64,000 nucleotides of DNA, taken from contig JAJEKV010000032.1 in the NCBI GenBank assembly GCA_021234155.1, forward strand, positions 12,036,099-12,100,098. Reading direction: 5' to 3'. Positions 55,385 through 64,000 of the stretch are shown piece by piece (positions within the stretch are counted from its first letter, which is position 1; each line of letters opens with the position of its first letter). A program made the translations under genes and the position numbers. Source of the DNA: Isoetes taiwanensis. Taxonomy: Eukaryota > Streptophyta > Lycopodiopsida > Isoetales > Isoetaceae. The notes below the pieces were generated by a model, which was not told where the DNA came from, ran no database searches, and saw nothing but the letters and a program-made list of their open reading frames with translations.

Positions 55385-56910
55385 AATGGCCTCAAAAGGG
55401 ACAGAGATGCTTAGTGAAATTAGGCGATCCTCATCAATCAAATATGCGCATTTATCGACCCGAACGACATATGCAAACCGATGATCGAATTAACCGCTTT
55501 GTAGCATCGCTTGAGAAAGAATGTCGGGCCGAATTATGTGGGAGGTGGCCGAGCATGAGTCCGAAGTTGGAAGATATGATGAGAAAGAACTTAAAGTCTT
55601 GGGTTTGCAATCCCGAGCCGTAATTGAGGATGCTACTTAAGTATAAAGTGCCACTTATGAGCCCCTATGCCGAGGCATACGGGACGATGGGCTAATTCGC
55701 GGGCGGTGCAAAAGTCCGACGCAAAGATCACAAGATGGCCAATGCGTGAGCCTCAATGATGAACAGTGTGAAGGAGTTAGATAGTCTTATCCATGGTGGG
55801 AGCTCTATTGGTGCAGGGGCTAGATTATCATTACATGCTCATGATAAATGTGTCATTTATTGACAAAGATTCCCCGCGGATGCCGCTGGAGTTGTAAAGT
55901 GCATTGGTAGTAAACAAGACCGCCAGATATACCAAATCCGCATCTTGGGAACCCCAGTACTTTAATCAAGATGATTATTATATCGGGCATTGTGTGGAGA
56001 GGCCAAGATAGAGTCGCATCATGGTTGTTGGTCGACAAGTATATCCGCTTCAAGAGCCCAAGTCCAAAGATTGGCCACACCCTTGACTTGCCCCCGAGGT
56101 CTTTTTGTGGAGATGAGCCACGTGGACCAATGGTAGTCCCGCCATTCATGAATGGAGGAACCTTTGCAGAATTATTTGACCATCTTCCGAGCCAATTCTC
56201 TTCTTATAGGAGATGGTCAAATGCAATGCATAGTGCTCCAAGAAGGGCTGATATGAAGATAAGTGCGAGTGGAAAGCCAAAATGAGACTCGTATATAAGT
56301 ACGCCCCGCAAATAGCTCTCGCTCTTGCGTATGAGTCTATGCCATCCACGCCCCAAAGTTGGACACACACAAAGCTCAATTGCAAAAGGGTCAAACTCCA
56401 TTTTGATGACTCCCTTACAAATGTGTGGGTGGCTATTGGTGATTGGGACACGGCCCTCCTTTTTTTTTTTTGCAAGGAGCTTAATGCCCAAATTGAAGAG
56501 CCAAGTATACACTACAAGATGGAACAGTGCGATATCCTTGGTGGGAGAAGAGAGTTTTTACATCATCATCGATGACCAAGCATCATGGGGGCATGAGATA
56601 TCCGACATATATTCTCCGGGCTACATTTACTTAGATGCTCCTTGATTTTGTCCGTGCAATGCGGCTTATGGGGTTGTGTGTTGAGATAAACCCAACCGAC
56701 CGATACTCTAGCACATTGGACATCATCCAACATATGAAGGTCCAAATGATGATGGATAGAGAGTCGGGTGCACATGGATCACCCATCTATTGCTCGCCGG
56801 CCGTCGATGTGTTCAAAACAAACAGGCTTTCTTTCTTCGATATAGTTGTGAGAGAGAGACGACATATGAAGTGTGGTGATCCACTTGAGATGGCTAAGCT
56901 ATCAAGTTAA
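55385..56910 (+). pseudogene. Unrecognised decayed gene in the right half of the CACTA element
   Basis: Frames with protein-like composition follow one another: MRIYRPERHMQTDDRINRFV and FVASLEKECRAELCGRWPSM (55440-55620), VPLMSPYAEAYGTMG (about 55655), IRFKSPSPKIGHTLDLPPRS and MVVPPFMNGGTFAELFDHLP (56040-56185), YKYAPQIALALAYESMPSTP and VWVAIGDWDTALLF (56290-56460), and LVDAP-type end into FVRAMRLMGLCVEINPTDRY (about 56645-56900). Stops and shifts separate them. I do not recognise the family. Its position, co-oriented with TNP2, would suit a second CACTA gene or a captured host gene. Confidence 0.45.
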
Positions 56911-57078
56911 ATGCTTGCAAGAAGTGATTAATATAATTTTGTCTTCCTATTTGAGGCTTGTTGCAACCAATAAATGTTTTTAGTCAAAATTACTAATGAA
57001 AAAAAAAAGTAATTTATTAATCAAAAAAATTATTATTAATGGTAAATAAATTATTAATCATAACTTGTAGATAAAGTG

Positions 57079-57330
57079 TCGCTATAGACGCCAAACCCTA
57101 GGTTTTAGGTGCTATCATCAAAAACCCTAGATTGTAAATGCCATGTGGCACAATCTAGGGTTTGATGATGTGGCACACGCAAGCTAGGGTTTGATGACAT
57201 GGCACTTACTATGATGTGGCAATAGGAAGTCGCGACGTGACACAACCTAGGGTTTGATGATGTGCCACACGCAACGTAGGGTTTCATGATGTGGCACTAA
57301 AAATGCCACGTGGGATAATTTAGGGTTCGT
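57079..57330. repeat. Telobox-containing repeats with a 14-bp inverted repeat
   Basis: CTAGGGTTTGATGA recurs at about 57155, 57183 and 57247, with a variant near 57277. AAACCCTAGATTGT (57122-57135) and ACAATCTAGGGTTT (57150-57163) form a perfect 14-bp inverted repeat with a 14-base loop. The block opens with GTCGCTATA, as at 32868. Confidence 0.7.
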
Positions 57331-57940
57331 TCGTATGACATGATACATGGCCCCGATAATATGGCAACCTAGAGTTCGATATGCACCCCATACATATATA
57401 CGAGATACTTTTCTAATATAAATAAGAAGATAAGAATATAAATTTAGGTATTTATTCAAAGACACTTGTTCAAAGCTTTTCTCTCGCTAATTCTCAAGTA
57501 TGTTCAAATTAATATATATAGTCATGGCGAGGCTCAATTCTTAGCGGTTTTCCCTCATTGTGGCCCTCTTTCTCGCTGATGCAATATTCATGGCATTATC
57601 GTCTCCCCCTCCCCCCGGCCAAGACGGTCAAGACGCAATAAGTCCGCCGGGGCTCATTAGTGGCACATTTCAACCATAAAAATACTATTTTTCATCCGTA
57701 TGGTTTGTAAGTATCATTCTATTATTGCAACCAATATCATTCATGGTTATCAAATGTTTCTCTCACAATTTCTTTTGATCTAGGTGTGCTCTTTTTCTAC
57801 GATGAATAGAGGTAATCGCAATCGCATTTGAGAATGAGCAAGACGACGAAGGTAAGTATTTATATAGTTTTTATTATACGCTTTTACCCTCTAATTAGGT
57901 ATGTGAGTTTATGCATGGAGTTTTAATTTGTTGTGTAGAG
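57331..57940. other. Spacer without recognised features
   Basis: AT-rich, with one C-rich stretch near 57605. No gene, repeat array or TE end seen. Confidence 0.45.
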
Positions 57941-59990
57941 GAAAGGGACGAAGTTTAGAGAAAATAGGAGGAGGACTCCACGAGGTAGGGGCAATCGTCC
58001 GATGTTCCTCCAAGACGCCAACCTCCACCTATCACTACACCAAAGAGGTTTGGGTATTAAGATAGCTTTTATAAAAATAATAAATAAATGAATTGTTTTT
58101 TGCATGATATTTGTGTGCTTCAGAGCTCCTCCGCCCCCTTCCTCGCAAAACATGTCTCCCCGCCGAGAGACCAAATTGCAAAGATATTTTGCCTCTTTGA
58201 CACCAACGCCAGCTTAGGCGAAGCTTCCCCGCCCTATTCCCCAACGACATAGTGTTGATTATCGGCCTCCACGCTCTCGCGAGAATATTGAGAATGCTAG
58301 ACGTAGTATGGACTCCCGCTTCTAGGCAAGAGACGGGAACAGATTTTCTAATGCAAGGAACTTGGAGGAAGATTTCAACAAAAAATATATATCCACTACG
58401 CACCAAACATTTCTTTGGTTGCAGCATGTTAAAGATGCTCATTCTCTCATTACTTCCCAGGTCAAGAAGTAGTAGAGCAATAGATCACTCACAACGTTCA
58501 AGATCGCGACGATCATCACGGTGGTTCGATCCAAGAACATGGTCGCCGCCTCGACTTGGAGAGGGAAGGATCCCGACGACGCCCACGTGTCACCAAGAAG
58601 AGCCGCCCATTTCGCTTTGTTTTAGACACGTAAGTCTCATGGGTGATTTGGCCCCTAATATACCCGACTATCATATTAATAATAATTTTTTGATGTAAGT
58701 TATGTGAACATATTATTTAAGATATCAACCTTAAATATTAGTACTTTGTCATCTAAATTTGTTGTTTTGTTCATTCTCTTCTCTTAGAAGGAAGGAAGGA
58801 AGGAAGGAAGAGACTTTTAACGTCCACTGAGCCCAATCGGGCTATGACATTGTAAAGTGCTCAAAAGGTTCTTAATCGGGACGGGATATGTATATTGACG
58901 GTAGACATAAACACGCTTTTATATACCCACCATTTATGCTTCAGGGACGCTCTTCCTAAGAAGGATGATGAGGGAAGTGTCTTTTATACTACACTGAGGG
59001 ACGCGGTCACAAATAATATCTCTCGCTTTATGGCCTCCCCGGTAAAAGGGAGTGGCTCAAGCGCTTTATGACCAACGCCAAAATAGAGAGCGTCAAAAAT
59101 AAAATGAAACAGAAGTTTCCCGTAGATAGAAAAAAAAAAAGCAAAGGCATTTAACCGGAAGAAGCTCACTTCGATGATGGGCGAAGCTTATACGAAAAGG
59201 AGGTACATGACCTAGTCATAGTCTTGTTTTTATTATTTTGATATTGCGCTGATCTATCGATGTATGTCAAAGGCACAATGTGGTCAAGGAACCGGGGCGG
59301 ACTTTTGCGAAAAAGAAGGAGGCGATTGGTCAAAAGTCCCTAAACCACTTAATCTCCACAAGGAAGATATCAAGATATTTCTTATTTTTTTTTTTTTGTC
59401 ATTCGCTCACTTTAACTTGTGATAATGTTGTGTGCCTTGCAATCGATTGCATTCAACGTGCAAAGGATCCAAAAAAACATAGAGCTCTGGACCGACAAAG
59501 CAACTAAAAGTGAGCCAAAGCCGCCTCATTTGGGCTCCTACCATCGAAAAGGGTTTTTCCATAGATTCGTAAGAGCTATATTAGTTCACATTAATTTTAA
59601 TAAGAACTTTAAATGTCACTAGCTAATACTGCTATATTGTCATAGGAACATCTATACGGGTTTGTCTCTAACAAGCAAAGACGCACAAGTAGCCACCTTT
59701 AACGGGAGCTATTTATCCAGATCAACAGTTATACGACGAGGGAACTCTCCCACTTCGCGGGAATGCGGGGGTGCGTTGTAGAAAATTATTATAATTCTAT
59801 GAACTACATTAACGCCATATTCTTTTGGTTTTTATAGGAAGCAGTGGCGGATATGAATGAAGGTCTAGAGCATGACATGGGGCTCGGGGGCGGCGAGGGA
59901 TCTGCAAACATTGCTGGAGAGCCATCCAATCGCAACCGCGGCTGACGGTTCAAGCGTCCTCTAACTACGTACTCGGATGACTACTCCAAT
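57941..59990 (+). pseudogene. Strongly decayed coding remnant, possible second CACTA gene
   Basis: Protein-like pieces in changing frames include a proline- and serine-rich part with MSPRRETKLQRYFASL (about 58150), KYISTTHQTFLWLQHVKDAH (about 58385), KKLTSMMGEAYTKRRYM (about 59160-59210) and VADMNEGLEHDMGL (about 59843-59885). A basic middle and an acidic C-terminus near the right end of the element recall the En/Spm accessory protein (Transposase_24-like), but no diagnostic motif is clear. A GAAG microsatellite lies at about 58788-58810. Confidence 0.3.
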
Positions 59991-60048
59991 CGACCGAGAG
60001 AGATTAGCTCTAGGCTAAAAGGGTGGATACTCCTCTTAACGAGTCTTT

Positions 60049-60177
60049 TGTGATTATTTAAAAATATAAATACAATTCACTTTTGTGATTATTTAAAAAT
60101 ATAAATACAAAAATAATTTTGTGACTATTTAAAAATATGAATATAAAAACACTTTTGTGATTATTTAAAAATATTTT
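60049..60177 (+). repeat. ~45-bp AT-rich tandem repeats
   Basis: TTTTGTGATTATTTAAAAAT with ATAAATACAA recurs about four times with small changes. Confidence 0.8.
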
Positions 60178-60221
60178 TATATTTATATTTTTTATATAAA
60201 TATATTTTTATTTTTTTTCCC

Positions 60222-60660
60222 TACACGCCGCATGCGACGATCCACGGCTTTTTTTTGCCACGCGGGCTTTCTATACGCTGGTTTTCGAATTTTCCACGCG
60301 TGTATATTCCACGCGTCACGCCGCATGCGGCGATACACGCGGCTTTTTACGCGACGCGTATATTCCATCGTGTATATTCCACGCGTCACGCCGCATGCGA
60401 CGTATACACGCGGGTATTTACTTCGCGACGCTGTGGATTTTGGTGATGTTCCACGTGTATATTCCACGCGTATATTTCACGCGTCACGCCATTACGCGAC
60501 GCCGGTCGGCGACGCCCGGTGTCACGCCGGCTGACGCCTACGCTGACGCCACCAACGCCGCATGCGACGCGACGCCGCATGCGACGAAGCCAAACGACGC
60601 CGCTGCGACGCGAAGCGACGCCGCCGACGTCGCACGATCGCCGCTAAGCAGACGCCGCGT
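60222..60660. repeat. Right subterminal repeats (ACGCCGC / ACGCGT class)
   Basis: Many copies of TATATTCCACGCGT, CACGCCGCATGCGACG and GACGCCG occur in both orientations. CGCCGCATGCGGCG (60319-60332) is a perfect palindrome. This mirrors the left subterminal region, but with C/G where the left has T/A at the same palindrome position. Short ORFs here on both strands are by-products. Confidence 0.75.
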
Positions 60661-60666
60661 TATTGG

Positions 60667-60695
60667 CGTCGCTAAATGACCCTTTTCTTGTTGTG
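60667..60695 (-). repeat. Right terminal inverted repeat of the CACTA element
   Basis: It ends TTTTCTTGTTGTG and is followed by AAAGATACTAAAGC, which continues the host LTR element exactly where the left flank stopped. It differs from the left repeat at four of 29 positions. Confidence 0.88.
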
Positions 60696-60997
60696 AAAGA
60701 TACTAAAGCACCACGGAGGTACAAGGGTATATCGTACTGCGGAAGTACGCGGATATCCATAACTGCTTCTAGAGTTTTGCAGGGATTAAAAGAATGGAAA
60801 CGCGGAGGTTCCAATAGGTTCCAATGGGTATAAGGTACCGTGGAAGTACAATAACTTATATAACCATTCTTGAGTTCGCAAGGTTTAAGAACTCCCGGGT
60901 GTACGTTGAACATGGGACAATCGCCTTGAGAAGGGATGGACCAAACTGGAACATACTCGGACGATCGCGGACGATCTCTTTTTGAGAAGGGATGGAC

Positions 60998-61776
60998 CGA
61001 TACGAGTCATAGTCCTCAGATCATAGCACGGGGGAGTGGTCCACGGCGACAGGGTTATGGGGCATGGCAAAATATGGCAAAGTTGTGGAACTATGGCAAG
61101 GTTGTGATATCTAGGATGGGGTCGAGAACCATTGGTTGGAGAGATATCAAGGGGAATCAATGATCAAGCAAAAGGGGCGGACTATTTTGTACAAAAAGGC
61201 CATAGATAATGATCCATATGATAAATCATATAATCTAAATAAAGGCAAGGAGATATTTTGAGAAAAAGGCAACTGCATGCTAAAAAAGGCTAAAGTCGCA
61301 GAGAGATCTATAAATAGAACCGAAACTTCAGTTGGACATATCTCGGCAACCAGAGGTCGGATTGCAGCGACCTTTACCTCTTTCGGACCGGCTCGGAGTC
61401 TAGTTTCCGAATTGGGGTTGTATATATCCTAGTTCATCCGTACGAGGGAGTAATGGCCGAAAAGGTGACAGGGGGTCACAAATTACTGCCATAGCGACTT
61501 CACAGATCGGCAATTGCTTTATGATGTGTGGCTACGTGGAGTATCTAGACTAGCTTGGAGGGCCAATAAGCCAGATATTGTTTGCTCATGGTCTATGCGG
61601 CGTAGCCAGATATTGTTTGCCAAGCCATTTGCACTGCCATAACCTTGTGGACCCGGTTCGGTGGTTAAACGTGCTCCTCAATGTATTTGTCAGTGATATA
61701 TGATAATCAGATCTTGTTCTTCAAATAAGATGTTTGTTCAGTTGTTTAGTTTCCCCATAAACTTTGAATCATATCA
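60998..61776 (+). repeat. Middle LTR of the compound element (779 bp)
   Basis: It begins CGATACGAGTC (first T changed to C) after the polypurine tract and ends CATATCA. A primer site follows at 61779, so it serves as 3' LTR for one unit and 5' LTR for the next. Confidence 0.9.
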
Positions 61777-62703
61777 AGTGGTATCAGAGCGGAAGTTGCG
61801 ATTCTTCTGGGAATCTATGGGCTATGGAAACATCACCGGGATTTGAATTCCTACTTTTGATTTGAATCAAAGAAGACGGAACTAGTGGTGGTATTATACT
61901 TTAAGGCTGCGACACACCAAGAATCTTGCAAGTTTGTGCTGCAAGTACAGTTGGGTTGAACTTCGTCCAAAAGAGTGTGTTGGGGGCCAAGTATATGAGC
62001 GAACTGGCAAATCCTTGGCGAATCCTTGGAGCGTGGCATCCAAGTAAGGAGCATTTGACGACTGCTGCTGCAAGTGAAGCTGGAGCATCAGTGGCAGAGA
62101 AAGGACAAGCTCGGTGCTTTCATGGAGAATGTTCGAAGCGTATATGGAACCGAGTTGTGGAGAACGAGTTCGGATGACTGGGGGAAATTTCTATGATCCT
62201 TTGAGGATTATGGAATAAATAAAAGCATCCTGCTTGGGATTACGGAGTCAGATCGTGGTGATCTGAAGGCCGGTTGGTCGTGGTATAAGTAATTGACTTT
62301 GGAAGTCATATTAACACTTGACTTTATTTGCAGGTTTGCTTAGTGTTAAGCATTAGGGAGGACACTTTACGTACAAGCTGTCAAGGATATGGATGCAAAA
62401 TTTGGATGCGGAATCTCAAATTATTTCCTATGGGACAGACTTATGGGTACAAGTTTGTAAGTTGATTTTCTTTATGCGGAATAGAGAATAAGAATCTTAT
62501 TTCTTGTGTGTACCTATGGTAGATTGGTAATTACGATTGCAATGTAATAGGCATGAACATGGTGCACTAATTGTGAATGCCTCTTGGTAGATTAGTAATT
62601 GCGTCTGCAGCACAATAGGCTTGAACAAGAGCGCATTAGATGTATATTTTTGAAGAGTGGTAATTGTGGTTGCAACACAATAGGCCTAACAAAAATTACA
62701 TCA

Positions 62704-62936
62704 GTATCGCGGAGATACAATAGTTGGTATCGTGGAGATACTGTATCGTGGAGATACAATCAAGTAGTACCGCGGAGGTACGAAAGATACTAAAGCACCA
62801 CGGAGGTACAAGGGTATATCGTACTGCGGAAGTACGCGGATATCCATAACTGCTTCTAGAGTTTTGCAGGGATTAAAAGAATGGAAACGCTGAGGTTCCA
62901 ATAGGTTCCAATGGGTATAAGGTACTGTGGAAGTAC
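62704..62936 (+). repeat. Hairpin series in the second internal region
   Basis: The same eight stems as at 11620-11852. The loop of the seventh is GCTGA instead of GTGGA. The matching series of the first internal region is split by the CACTA insertion: four hairpins at 16103-16180 and four at 60708-60849. Confidence 0.8.
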
Positions 62937-63084
62937 AATAACTTATATAACCATTCTTGAGTTCGCAGGGTTTAAGAACTCCCGGGTGTACGTTGAACAT
63001 GGGACAATCGCCTTGAGAAGGGATGGACCAAACTGGAACATACTCGGACGATCGCGGACGATCTCTTTTTGGGAAGGGATGGAC

Positions 63085-63838
63085 TGATACGGAGTCATAG
63101 TCTATATCATAGCACGGGGGAGTGGTCCACGGCGCCAGGGTTATGGGGCATGGCAAAATATGGCAAAGTTGTGGAACTATGGCAAGGTTGTGATATCTAT
63201 GATGGGGTCGAGAACCATTGGTGGAGAGATATCAAGGGGAATCAATGATCAAGCAAAAGGGGCGGACTATTTTGTACAAAAAGGCCATAGATAATGATCC
63301 ATATGATAAATCATATTTGAGAAAAAGGCAACTGCATGCTAAAAAAGGTTAAAGTCGTAGAGAGATCTATAAATAGAACCGAAACTTCAGTTGGACATAT
63401 CTCGGCAAACAGAGGTCGGATTGCAACGACCTTTACCTCGTTGGGACCGGCTCGGAGTCTAGTTTCCGAATTGGGGTTGCACATATCCTAGTTCATCTGT
63501 ACGAGGGAGTAATGGCCGAAAAGGTGACAGGGGGTCACAAATTACTGCCATAGCGACTTCGCAGATCGGCAATTGCTTTTATGATGTGTGGCTACGTGGA
63601 GTATCTAGACTAGCTTGGAGGGCCAATAAGCCAGATATTGTTTGCTCATGGTCTACGCGGAGTAGCCAGATATTGTTTGCCAAGCCATTTGCACTGCCAT
63701 AACCTTGTGGACCCGGTTGGGTGGTTAAACGTGCTCCTCAATGTATTTGTCAGTGATATATGATAATCAGATCTTGTTCTTCAAATAAAATGTTGTTGTT
63801 CAGTTGTTTAGTTTCCCCATAAACTTTGAATCGTATCA
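63085..63838 (+). repeat. Last LTR of the compound element (754 bp)
   Basis: It begins TGATACGG and ends CGTATCA. A ~27-bp segment present in the other copies is missing near 63316. It is followed by TATGG and the LINE endonuclease. Confidence 0.92.
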
Positions 63839-64000
63839 TATGGATATCCTTCTGCTCATGGAAACGTGGGAGCATTCAGCCAAATGGATACCTCATTTTA
63901 CAGGCTATCAATTCTTTTCATTATTTAATGAATGTCATGGGCAACGAGGTTGCGGTGGAGTTGCTTGCTATTTCAAGGATGCCCTTGCTCCATATATCAC
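63839..64000 (+). pseudogene. LINE ORF2 endonuclease, second copy, cut by the window end
   Basis: The sequence matches 12810-12971 except at a few positions and reads MDILLLMETWEHS and GCGGVACYFKDAL. It starts at the same base relative to the LTR insertion as the first copy, so the two are duplicates of one interrupted LINE. It is open to base 64000. Confidence 0.8.

Larger units (their letters stand above)
16185..60695 (+). mobile_element. CACTA (En/Spm) DNA transposon, 44.5 kb, with nested insertions
   Basis: The left end CACAACAAGAGAATGG and the right end (reverse complement CACAACAAGAAAAGGG) form a 29-bp terminal inverted repeat with 25 matches. Three-base duplications AAA flank it (16182-16184, 60696-60698), and the uninterrupted site is seen at 11698-11701 in copy 1. 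The TIR resembles the CACTACAAGAAAA class with one change. Three-base target duplications and a TNP2 gene (27257-32264) are hallmarks of the superfamily. The length comes from nested element B (11 kb), a tandem array (~9 kb) and captured or unknown sequence. TNP2 is broken, so movement would need a helper. Confidence 0.88.
14395..63838 (+). mobile_element. Compound non-autonomous LTR element (LTR-internal-LTR-internal-LTR) split by a CACTA element
   Basis: LTRs lie at 14395-15175, 60998-61776 and 63085-63838, with an internal region after each of the first two. The first internal region is interrupted at 16184/60696 by the CACTA element. Target duplications TATGG flank the whole unit at 14390-14394 and 63839-63843. 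A tandem of this kind is the expected product of unequal recombination between LTRs. The internal regions have no credible genes. Confidence 0.88.

Overview
The window is a block of nested transposable elements from a repeat-rich land-plant genome. I saw no RNA gene, no bacterial-type operon and no clearly functional host gene. The plant assignment rests on a CACTA transposase of the TNP2 type with short introns, two Ty3/gypsy elements of Tat/Athila character (FxDD reverse transcriptase, tRNA-Asp-like primer site), a plant L1-type LINE, and LTRs with plant TATA boxes and an initiator-Met primer site. I cannot name the species.

Layout. (1) 1-7111, minus strand: Ty3/gypsy element A, cut by the window edge. 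It has one LTR, no gag, a pol broken by four stops and two frameshifts, and two extra genes beyond pol. One is a small cysteine-rich ORF antisense to the element with its own TATA box (2593-2847 +). The other is a long coiled-coil ORF in sense orientation, open for 680 codons from 2040 down to base 1. The two are arranged head to head. (2) 7941-14350, plus strand: an L1-like LINE (ORF1, endonuclease, start of RT). A short non-coding LTR element (copy 1, 9954-12809) sits inside its endonuclease. (3) 14395-63838: a second, compound copy of that LTR element (LTR-internal-LTR-internal-LTR), flanked by TATGG target duplications and again followed by the same LINE endonuclease sequence. (4) 16185-60695: a 44.5-kb CACTA element inserted in the internal region of that compound copy. 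It has 29-bp terminal inverted repeats (25/29) and AAA target duplications, and it carries a degenerate TNP2 gene (27257-32264).

Inside the CACTA lie fragments that look like captured host genes (a SNF2-type helicase piece, a SET-domain piece, and other unrecognised pieces). It also holds a second Ty3/gypsy element B (33016-44093, TGAGT target duplication), which is inserted into a tandem array of ~1.1-kb monomers (about eight copies, 32961-33015 plus 44094-52325, followed by a divergent monomer to ~53080). Further contents are a polypyrimidine tract, a dispersed hairpin motif, GCATGC-centred palindromes and several minor tandem repeats.

Order of events read from nesting: LINE, then LTR-element insertion, then duplication of the LINE plus LTR unit, then CACTA insertion. 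Within the CACTA the tandem array predates element B. The observations most worth following are: the divergent accessory gene pair of the Ty3/gypsy family, whose antisense member differs between copies A and B mainly at synonymous positions in a clean stretch; the contrast in element A between a wrecked gag-pol and an intact 680-codon accessory ORF; a series of eight short hairpins with one loop and changing but complementary stems in the non-coding LTR element; and palindromes in the CACTA whose two arms change together.
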